Assembly: GCA_030649435.1 (NCBI GenBank)
Contig: JAUSKE010000062.1
Location: 1-16,889 of the forward strand
Reading direction: 5' to 3'
Source: Deltaproteobacteria bacterium
Lineage (GTDB): Bacteria; UBA10199; JACPAL01; JACOUP01
DNA length: 16,889 bases
The position numbers were made by a program, and so were the translations under genes. Shown here piece after piece: positions 7,025 to 13,453 of this stretch; the first letter of the stretch is position 1, and each line of letters begins with the position of its first letter. The notes beneath the pieces are model-generated. The model ran no database searches. It was not told where the DNA came from and saw nothing but the letters and a program-made list of their open reading frames with translations.

Positions 7025-8371
7025 ATGACTGACGCCTGGTCTCATCTGAAAGAAGTTTTAAAAGGCAGGGTGAGTGACCTGCATTACAATACATGGATTC
7101 GACCAGCCCATTTTCAGTCGTTTGAGGGGAATTGTCTAGCCCTGGAAGTTCCCAACAAGTTTGTTCGCGACTGGATCTACGACAATTTTAAAGAGCTTCT
7201 CGAAGCAGAGTTGTCAAAACTCACCGGGATTCCCTCCTGCACGGTCCAACTCCATCTCCAAAAAGAGGAGTCTGAGAGCATCAAAGTCGTTTTGCAACCT
7301 GTCGAAATCCGGGAACAACCTAAAAAGCAGAAGATATTGACCCATGAAACCCTGAATGCCAAATATACCTTTGATAGTTTTGTCGTTGGGGGTGCCAACC
7401 GTTTTGCCCATGCCGCGGCCCAAGCGGTGGCCCATAAACCGGCCGAAAATTACAATCCATTTTTTATTTATGGAGGGGTTGGTCTCGGAAAGACCCATCT
7501 TCTAAACGCCATTGGGCACGAATTTCTTAAAAAACAGCCTAAAGCTCGGATTATTTATATCTCAACCGAGCGTTTCATGAATGAGTTCATTCATGCCGTC
7601 CGTTTTCAGAAGATGGGGGAGTTCCGGAAGAAATATAGAGACACCTGTGACCTCTTACTGATGGATGACATCCAGTTTATTGGCGGGAAAGAGCAGACCC
7701 AAGAGGAATTTTTTCATACCTTCAACTATTTGCATGAAGCGCACCGGCAGATCGTTGTCACCAGCGATAAGTTCCCAAAAGATATACCCAAATTGGAAGA
7801 AAGGCTTCTCTCCCGTTTTCAGTGGGGCCTTGTGGCCGATATTCAGCCTCCGGATCTCGAAACGAGGATCGCTATCCTTAAAAAGAAGGCTGAAGACGAT
7901 AAAATCCTCATTTCGGACGAGATTGCCTTGTTCCTGGCAAGCCGAATCCAATCCAACGTCCGTGAATTGGAGGGGGCCTTGATCCGCGTTTCGGCGTTTG
8001 CCTCACTGGCTGGCGTCCCCTTAAGTCTCGAACTAGCCAAAGATGTCCTCAAAAATCTCCTCGGGGAATCGGGCCGGCTCCTGACCATTGAAAAAGTCCA
8101 GAGGGTTGTTGCTGACTTCTATAGTATCCGTCTTGAAGAACTCACAGGCCCCAAGCGTCTCCGGAACTTTGCCCTCCCACGTCAAGTCGCGATGTACCTC
8201 TGTCGAAAACACCTCAGCTCGTCATTCCCCAAAATCGGGGATTCATTCGGTGGCAAGGATCATTCCACCGTCATCCATGCCGTTCATAAGATCGAAGGAA
8301 AAATCCCTGTTGACGGCTCCCTCAAAAGCGATATTAGCTCGCTTGAAGGAAGACTCAACATCACTGGATAA
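7025..8371 (+). CDS. dnaA: Chromosomal replication initiator protein DnaA
   Basis: DnaA is the AAA+ ATPase that binds DnaA boxes and opens the origin. This 448-residue form has all four parts. Domain I (about 1-75) includes W24 in NTWIRP, and a variable linker reaches about residue 108. The AAA+ core has Walker A GGVGLGKT at 150-157, Walker B LLMDD ending at D215, sensor 1 VVTSD at 244-248, the LEERLLSRF arginine region at 257-265 and sensor 2 NVRELEG at 311-317. The DNA-binding domain IV has the signature GGKDHSTVIHA at 409-419. GTG codons at 6998 and 7010 are in frame, but they lie inside DnaA boxes. The ATG at 7025 gives the usual N-terminus (MTDAWSHLK), so I prefer it. No strong ribosome binding site is visible. 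Confidence 0.98.
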   Translation: MTDAWSHLKEVLKGRVSDLHYNTWIRPAHFQSFEGNCLALEVPNKFVRDWIYDNFKELLEAELSKLTGIPSCTVQLHLQKEESESIKVVLQPVEIREQPKKQKILTHETLNAKYTFDSFVVGGANRFAHAAAQAVAHKPAENYNPFFIYGGVGLGKTHLLNAIGHEFLKKQPKARIIYISTERFMNEFIHAVRFQKMGEFRKKYRDTCDLLLMDDIQFIGGKEQTQEEFFHTFNYLHEAHRQIVVTSDKFPKDIPKLEERLLSRFQWGLVADIQPPDLETRIAILKKKAEDDKILISDEIALFLASRIQSNVRELEGALIRVSAFASLAGVPLSLELAKDVLKNLLGESGRLLTIEKVQRVVADFYSIRLEELTGPKRLRNFALPRQVAMYLCRKHLSSSFPKIGDSFGGKDHSTVIHAVHKIEGKIPVDGSLKSDISSLEGRLNITG

Positions 8372-8569
8372 GTTCGGGGACTCACCTGTTGATGAATCGT
8401 GGGTAACCTTATTAACAGACTAATCGGGTGACATTGAAATTATTGGTTCACAGGTTCGTTCTATGCTCGACTCACGATTCTTCAGCAGAATTTTCGTTAT
8501 CAACAATAACCACAGGCACTACGACTACTACTATCTTACTATAATATAATAATAGGAAAGGATCACTCC
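8372..8569. other. dnaA-dnaN intergenic region, probable unwinding half of oriC
   Basis: This 198-base gap holds degenerate DnaA boxes: TGTTGATGA (8387-8395), CGTGGGTAA (8398-8406), TTATTAACA (8409-8417), TTATCAACA (8497-8505) and ATAACCACA (8506-8514). Near its right end are a repeated-triplet tract and an AT-rich run. An 8-base inverted repeat, GAATCGTG/CACGATTC (8394-8401 and 8473-8480), flanks the middle. The dnaN ribosome binding site (AAGGA) closes the region. Confidence 0.6.
8497..8553 (+). promoter_or_regulatory. Probable basal unwinding element: DnaA boxes plus DnaA-trio-like tract
   Basis: In order on the plus strand: DnaA box TTATCAACA (8497-8505, one mismatch), a weak box ATAACCACA (8506-8514), a short GC cluster (GGC, 8515-8517), then CTA-CGA-CTA-CTA-CTA (8519-8533), then the AT-only run TATAATATAATAATA (8539-8553). 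The complement of CTACTACTA read 3' to 5' is GATGATGAT, the published DnaA-trio motif. The order box, GC spacer, trios, AT-rich DNA matches the basal unwinding element described in B. subtilis, which also lies between dnaA and dnaN. Assignment rests on sequence pattern only. Confidence 0.65.
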
Positions 8570-9679
8570 ATGGAATTCAAAACAACAAAGAAGGAATTTT
8601 TAAAAGCACTTCAATGGGGATTAGGGATTGTCGAAAGAAAAACGACGATGCCGATTCTCTCCAACATTCTTTTAGAGGGACAAGGCAAAAAACTAAAAAT
8701 TGCCGCGACGGATCTTGAAACAACGGCGGTTGTCGAGGCCAATGTTGAAATACTGAAACCAGGCAAGATTGCCATTAATGCCCGCAATCTCTATGAGGTT
8801 GTTAAAGAGCTGCCTAAAGAAGAAATCTCCGTCGAAGGAGAGAAGAGCGGCTGGTTGGAGTTGAAGTCAGGCAAGGCCAAGTTCAAAATCGTTGGTATGG
8901 ATCCCCAAGAATTTCCAACATTGCCAGTCTCTAAAGGACCAAGGTTCAAGCTCGAATCCAAGGTTATTCATGAAATGATCGAAAAGACACTTTACGCCGT
9001 TTCAACCAACGAGACCCGATTGGCACTGAATGGAATTTATTTAGAAAGGGTCCAGGAGGGAGCAGGCTCGGTACTCCGCATGGTAGCGACAGATGGTCAC
9101 CGCCTCTCCTATGTAGACCGCGAGATTAAGGGAGAGGTCAAGGTGGATAAAGGGCTAATTCTTCCAAGAAAGGGAATCGTAGAACTGAAAAAGCTGCTTG
9201 AAGGTGGGGAGGGTGATCTGGAGTTAGGACTAGAAGAAAAGCAGATTGTCGCCCATCGAGGGGACGTTAGCCTTTTCTTAAGGTTGGTCGAAGGAGAATT
9301 CCCGGACTACAAACAGGTTGTTCCGAAAAAGCTCGAGCGTATCTTGACAACCAGCCGTGAATCCCTCGTGGGAGCACTGAAACGGACTGCTCTGGTATCA
9401 CTTGATAAATCTCGCGGTGTTTCCTTCTCATTTTCACCGGGCAACTTGGAACTTTCTTCAAGTCATCCCGATTTTGGAGAGGCCCGTGAGGAACTTCCTG
9501 TTGAATATAGGGGAGAAAGCTTTCGAGTCGGTTTCAACGCACGGTATTTCTTGGATGTCCTCTCGGTCTTGCAAGATGAAAAGGTTGTTTTAGAGCTCAA
9601 GGATGAAGTCTCTCCCTGTGTCATCCGATCGGAATTTGACCGAGGGTTCCTTTCCTTGATCATGCCGATGAGACTCTAG
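8570..9679 (+). CDS. dnaN: DNA polymerase III beta subunit (sliding clamp)
   Basis: DnaN forms the ring-shaped dimer that tethers DNA polymerase III to DNA. The 369 residues match the family length and its three similar domains (about 1-125, 126-250, 251-369). Recognisable pieces are TTKKEFLKALQ at the start, ERKTTMPILSNILLE near residue 22, ATDLETT, VATDGHRLSY in domain two, LVEGEFPDY in the inter-domain region and the C-terminal SLIMPMRL, which lines the partner-binding pocket. The ATG at 8570 has a strong ribosome binding site (AAGGA, seven bases upstream) directly after the AT-rich origin element. gyrB follows after 53 bases, with no recF between. Confidence 0.98.
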   Translation: MEFKTTKKEFLKALQWGLGIVERKTTMPILSNILLEGQGKKLKIAATDLETTAVVEANVEILKPGKIAINARNLYEVVKELPKEEISVEGEKSGWLELKSGKAKFKIVGMDPQEFPTLPVSKGPRFKLESKVIHEMIEKTLYAVSTNETRLALNGIYLERVQEGAGSVLRMVATDGHRLSYVDREIKGEVKVDKGLILPRKGIVELKKLLEGGEGDLELGLEEKQIVAHRGDVSLFLRLVEGEFPDYKQVVPKKLERILTTSRESLVGALKRTALVSLDKSRGVSFSFSPGNLELSSSHPDFGEAREELPVEYRGESFRVGFNARYFLDVLSVLQDEKVVLELKDEVSPCVIRSEFDRGFLSLIMPMRL

Positions 9680-9693
9680 TCCAATATTTGAAA

Positions 9694-9721
9694 GGGTGAT
9701 TCACCCAAGGGTGATTCACCC
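9694..9721. repeat. Two tandem copies of a 13-base palindrome upstream of gyrB
   Basis: GGGTGATTCACCC occurs at 9694-9706 and again at 9709-9721, separated by AA. Each has six-base arms around one central base, so each can form a hairpin, or arms of the two copies can pair with each other. The second copy is followed directly by AAGGAG, the gyrB ribosome binding site. A third copy, inverted, lies at 15095-15107, and 19 bases are identical between the two loci. There is no U-tract, so this does not look like an intrinsic terminator. It may be a dispersed genomic repeat or a protein-binding site. Confidence 0.85.
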
Positions 9722-9732
9722 AAGGAGAATTC

Positions 9733-12198
9733 ATGCCAGTTGGTACCCCTAAGAAGGAGGGAGTTAAGTATGATGCCGCGACCATCAAGGTCCTTGAGGG
9801 TCTTGATGCAGTCCGTAAACGGCCGGCGATGTATATCGGTTCCACAGGAGCCGCTGGTCTGCATCACTTAGTTTTTGAGGTTGTCGACAACTCTGTTGAC
9901 GAGGCCTTGGCAGGGTACTGCACCCAAATCGACGTCCTGATTCATATCGATAATAGTGTGACTGTTATTGATAACGGGCGTGGGATTCCGGTGGACCTTC
10001 ACCCCACGGAGAAGAAATCGGCCGCTGAAGTGGTTCTGACCATGCTTCATGCCGGCGGTAAATTCGACCACAGTACCTACAAGGTTTCCGGAGGACTTCA
10101 TGGCGTCGGTATCTCGGTCGTCAACGCCCTTTCCGAAAAACTGGATCTCGAGATTTATCGGGACGGTAAGGTTTATTACCAGTGGTACAAACGTGGGGCG
10201 ACACAAGCCCCCCTCGAAGTTACAGGCAAAACCAACAAGCAGGGGACCAAGGTTACTTTCAAGCCGGATTCGGAGATCTTCGAATCGACTGAGTATTCTT
10301 TCGACACCTTGTCTCAGAGACTCCGGGAACTTTCCTTTCTCAATAAGGGACTCAAAATCTCTATTACGGATGAAAGGGAGAAGGGAAAGAAACATGAATT
10401 TTGTTACGAAGGGGGGATTGTCAGCTTTGTTGAACACTTAAACCAGCGTAAGACTCCGCTTCATGATGTCATCTATCTTTTAGCCGAGAAGGATAAAATT
10501 ATTGTTGAAGTGGCGATGCAGTATAATGATGGTTATGCTGAGAACCTTTTTTCTTTTGCAAACAACATCAACACCTACGATGGGGGAACCCATCTCACCG
10601 GATTCAAGTCAGCCATCACGCGGGCGATCAACCAGTTTGCCACCACCAACAGCCTCTTGAAAGACCTAAAGGAAAATCCGATGGGAGAGGATATCCGCGA
10701 GGGGCTCACCGCTGTGATCAGCGCCAAGATCCCAGACCCACAATTTGAAGGACAGACAAAGGCGAAGTTGGGAAACTCCGAGGTTGAGGGGCTCGTCAAG
10801 CAGGTTGTTTACGACAAGCTCTACGAATACATGGAGAAACACCCGCCGCTGGCCCGCAAGATCATCGCCAAAGTTATTGATGCGGCGAGGGCGCGGGAGG
10901 CGGCACGGCAGGCTCGTAACCTTGTTCGGCGAAAGGGGGCACTCGAATCGGGAGCTCTTCCCGGAAAACTGGCCGATTGCCAAGAGAGGGACCCGGCACA
11001 CTCGGAGCTTTTTCTCGTTGAGGGAGATTCGGCCGGTGGCTCAGCGAAGCAAGGGAGGGATCGACGGAATCAGGCGATCCTGCCCCTTAAGGGAAAGATT
11101 CTGAATGTCGAGAAGGCCCGTTTTGACAAAATGATTTCTTCCGAGGAAATTAGAACAATGATTACCGCTTTGGGAGTTGGTGTTGGTAATGGCCCTGGTG
11201 CCAAGGGGGATAAAGAAGAGAGTTCGCCCACCGAGAATCGCCTGGCCAAGCTTCGGTATCATAGCATCATCATCATGACTGATGCCGATGTCGACGGGTC
11301 ACATATTAGAACGCTCCTCCTCACTTTTTTTTACCGCCATATGCCGGAGATTGTTTTAGGCGGCCACCTCTATATTGCCCAGCCCCCTCTCTATAAGGTG
11401 AAAAAGGGAAAGACCGAGAAGTACTTGAAGGATGAAGGCGCGATGGAAGACTATCTCGTTGAAAACGGTGTCGATGGACTCCGTCTCGTGGCCAAGGGAA
11501 AGGAACTGGTCGGCCAAGAGTTGGTAAAGTTGGTCAAAAAACTGATTCGCTATCAAAAGCTTCTTGATTTGGCCAAGAAAGATGGCGACCCACGGATTAT
11601 TGATGCCGTTGTGGCCGGCTCGGAACTGGAGAGGCCCTTGCTCAAAGAGGGGAAGCGTCTCGACACAGAACTCGACAACATTGCTGCCTATATTAAAAAG
11701 AGATACCCCACGCTGGAAGATTTTGGACTGGAGGTCAAAGAGGATGCGGAGCATGGAGCCCCGCGGATTATTTATAAGAGTTCTTTCAACAATGCTCCCC
11801 GTGAAACCGAAATTGATGTTCGATTTTTAACCTCGGCGGAGTTTTCTGAGCTGAAAAAATTGATCGGCGATCTGGCGACTCTTGGAAAAGGACCTTTCGA
11901 GATTGTCGAGGAAACACAAAGAGTGAAGTTTGACAACCTTCAGCAAGTGAAGGAAAAGGTTCTCAGTAGCGGTCGTGAGGGGCAATCGATCCAGCGATAC
12001 AAAGGTCTTGGTGAAATGAATCCAACTCAGCTCTGGGAAACAACCATGGATCCGGAGAAGCGCGTTTTGATGCAGGTTAGGGTTGACGATGCGATTGAAG
12101 CAGACCAGATCTTTACCATTTTAATGGGGGATCAGGTTGAACCGAGACGCCAGTTCATTGAAGAAAACGCCTTGAGTGTGAAGAACCTCGATATTTAG
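9733..12198 (+). CDS. gyrB: DNA gyrase subunit B
   Basis: GyrB is the ATPase subunit of gyrase, which introduces negative supercoils. The 821-residue protein has the GHKL ATPase domain with EVVDNSVDEA (E49 probable catalytic base, N53 metal-binding), DNGRGIPVD at 80-88, HAGGKF and GGLHGVG at 120-126, and the transducer QTKAKLGN at 341-348 (K343 contacts ATP phosphate). The TOPRIM domain has EGDSAGGSAKQGRD at 430-443 and DADVDGSH at 517-524. A long insert (about 575-745) of the Gram-negative type precedes QRYKGLGEMNPTQLWETTM. A short extra loop (GNGPGAKGDKEESSPTE, about 485-502) lies before the metal-binding Asp motif. AAGGAG is six bases before the ATG. The TAG stop overlaps the stop of the convergent gene by four bases. 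GyrB is distinguished from ParE by the origin context and overall length. Confidence 0.97.
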   Translation: MPVGTPKKEGVKYDAATIKVLEGLDAVRKRPAMYIGSTGAAGLHHLVFEVVDNSVDEALAGYCTQIDVLIHIDNSVTVIDNGRGIPVDLHPTEKKSAAEVVLTMLHAGGKFDHSTYKVSGGLHGVGISVVNALSEKLDLEIYRDGKVYYQWYKRGATQAPLEVTGKTNKQGTKVTFKPDSEIFESTEYSFDTLSQRLRELSFLNKGLKISITDEREKGKKHEFCYEGGIVSFVEHLNQRKTPLHDVIYLLAEKDKIIVEVAMQYNDGYAENLFSFANNINTYDGGTHLTGFKSAITRAINQFATTNSLLKDLKENPMGEDIREGLTAVISAKIPDPQFEGQTKAKLGNSEVEGLVKQVVYDKLYEYMEKHPPLARKIIAKVIDAARAREAARQARNLVRRKGALESGALPGKLADCQERDPAHSELFLVEGDSAGGSAKQGRDRRNQAILPLKGKILNVEKARFDKMISSEEIRTMITALGVGVGNGPGAKGDKEESSPTENRLAKLRYHSIIIMTDADVDGSHIRTLLLTFFYRHMPEIVLGGHLYIAQPPLYKVKKGKTEKYLKDEGAMEDYLVENGVDGLRLVAKGKELVGQELVKLVKKLIRYQKLLDLAKKDGDPRIIDAVVAGSELERPLLKEGKRLDTELDNIAAYIKKRYPTLEDFGLEVKEDAEHGAPRIIYKSSFNNAPRETEIDVRFLTSAEFSELKKLIGDLATLGKGPFEIVEETQRVKFDNLQQVKEKVLSSGREGQSIQRYKGLGEMNPTQLWETTMDPEKRVLMQVRVDDAIEADQIFTILMGDQVEPRRQFIEENALSVKNLDI

Positions 12199-12686
12199 GT
12201 TTCCTGAAACTTGAGGGTCTTTAAAAAAGTCTGGAACGGCCGGTTGTAAAGATCAAACTGATCGGAAGGGAAACTGGCTGTTAGGTTGACAGCGGTCATA
12301 TCTTCCCGAAGCAGTGTGACCTGGATCTGTTTCACGAGTTGGGGGGGTTGATTTTTGGGTGGCGGTGGGCCAGAAGAAGGCCCCATCATCGCTTTCATCG
12401 CCCCGACATCCCAGACGCAGATCATCTGTATCGCTGGGACGCCACCCACGGTCATTCGGTTTTCTTGCAAAACCTTAAAATCTTTGATCCCTCGACGACT
12501 GATCGCCTCTTTAATTTTTTGAAAATAGACATCAAGCGTCATCGGTTGGGGAAGTTTCTCCCGCGTGAGGATGATGTTTGGTTTTACCTTCGGGTCGGGC
12601 GACGGGAGGGTCAGTGTGACCATCCCCTGGATCTGCCAGTTTTCGGGAAGGGTGACTTCAAGGCCGGCAAGGTCGATCTTAGGCAT
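12195..12686 (-). CDS. DUF1795 / DcrB-like domain protein
   Basis: This 163-residue protein resembles the DUF1795 (DcrB, EagT6-like) fold. There is an N-terminal strand region ending in a strand with Arg (IILTREKLP, 38-46), then TLDVYFQKIKEAI (50-62), a central GGVPAIQM (81-88), a strand pair QIQVTLLRED and AVNLTASFP, and the closing NRPFQTFLKTLKF. Members include a periplasmic lipoprotein and type VI effector chaperones; with no signal peptide this one is probably cytoplasmic. Nothing else of a type VI system is visible, so its role is unknown. Residues 94-117 are an unusual Met- and Pro-rich insertion (AMKAMM, then GPPPP). No clear ribosome binding site is seen. It converges on gyrB with a 4-base overlap. 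Confidence 0.75.
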   Translation of the reverse strand: MPKIDLAGLEVTLPENWQIQGMVTLTLPSPDPKVKPNIILTREKLPQPMTLDVYFQKIKEAISRRGIKDFKVLQENRMTVGGVPAIQMICVWDVGAMKAMMGPSSGPPPPKNQPPQLVKQIQVTLLREDMTAVNLTASFPSDQFDLYNRPFQTFLKTLKFQET

Positions 12687-12723
12687 TGTTCGAGAATGGT
12701 AACATTCGGAAGTTGATTTGTAT

Positions 12724-12757
12724 AGTATTTCAATCCCCGTAGGGGATTAGAAATACT
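12724..12757. repeat. 15-bp hairpin resembling a single CRISPR repeat
   Basis: Arms AGTATTTC-AATCCCC (12724-12738) and GGGGATT-(A)-GAAATACT (12742-12757) enclose the loop GTA, giving a 15-bp stem with one bulged base. It lies between two minus-strand genes and overlaps the stop codon of the upstream one, so it may be a terminator or RNA-stability stem, although no U-tract follows. Read on minus, its right end (CCCCTACGGGGATTGAAAT) looks like the 3' part of many CRISPR repeats. There is only one copy and no cas gene, so I do not call an array. Confidence 0.7.
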
Positions 12758-13389
12758 TAGTCGTGCAAGCTGGCTAGGTCGAAGTCGACTCCGGCCACAA
12801 GCCCAATTGTGGTTCCGCGGGTATCAAGCCGGCTCTCTTGTATAAAACAGGAATTCCCATAGGTGCCGGAAACACAGTCCCCATAAAACGCGCGAACACG
12901 AGGTCCATTGTCTCCTACGTAGAGACCTCCCAACTCGAGTGCAATGACAGGTCTAAGGACATTCCCTTTGAGAAATTCCCCGCCGATCACGATCTTTCCG
13001 GCGGCACCGATCTTTTTTCCATCCACCGGTCCTGTCAGTACGAAGGCAGGGCCTCCTAAGAGACGGGCAAAAAGGTTCTCTCCATGAAAACTAAAACCGA
13101 CGGCAGGATTTTCATAGATACGCCAGCGGTCGGTATTGGTGACCGCTGTCTCAGCCTCGGTGGTGAGTCGGAATTCCCAGTCGTCTCCCTCGGCCAGTCG
13201 GATATCGAGACGGGCCGCAGCGGTAAAGCGGGGACCTGATGTGTCACCAATCACAGTCGCGTCGGTTAGTTCTGCCCCACTCCCTGGGTGGAAGGTGGAT
13301 AGACGTGCCGAATCGATCGTTGAGCTGTTGGAGGCCCCCCCAACAGGACTGATGTGGAGACCGGGAACAAGGTGGTCGAGTAATCCCAT
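12757..13389 (-). CDS. Hypothetical beta-rich protein
   Basis: I do not recognise this 210-residue protein. After a Ser/Gly-rich start (MGLLDHLVPGLHISPVGG) it is dominated by alternating polar and hydrophobic stretches typical of beta strands, for example FTAAARLDIRLAE, WEFRLTTEAET, GKIVIGGEF and LRPVIALELGGLYVG. It closes with TTIGLVAGVDFDL, which recalls the last strands of an outer-membrane barrel. However, there is no signal peptide, and upstream in-frame codons to the TAA near 13432 offer no other standard start. Two Cys 10 residues apart (DCVSGTYGNSC) could pair. GAGG seven bases before the ATG supports the start. It follows the 558-residue unknown gene after 64 bases on the same strand, so the two are probably co-transcribed. 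A soluble beta-sandwich is equally possible. Confidence 0.7.
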   Translation of the reverse strand: MGLLDHLVPGLHISPVGGASNSSTIDSARLSTFHPGSGAELTDATVIGDTSGPRFTAAARLDIRLAEGDDWEFRLTTEAETAVTNTDRWRIYENPAVGFSFHGENLFARLLGGPAFVLTGPVDGKKIGAAGKIVIGGEFLKGNVLRPVIALELGGLYVGDNGPRVRAFYGDCVSGTYGNSCFIQESRLDTRGTTIGLVAGVDFDLASLHD

Positions 13390-13453
13390 AAGTGCCTCTA
13401 CTATCGGGGTCAGGGATAAGGAGGTTGCTATAAATTAATTCGAAGGGCTCTTT

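Noticed and set aside
9694..9721. Intrinsic terminator after dnaN
   Set aside because: The stems are short and no U-tract follows; the AAGGAG of gyrB comes directly after.
9868..10437. Minus-strand 189-codon open frame inside gyrB
   Set aside because: It is antisense to the conserved ATPase domain of GyrB and has no recognisable features.
12724..12757. CRISPR array
   Set aside because: Only one repeat-like unit, with no spacers, second copy or cas genes nearby.
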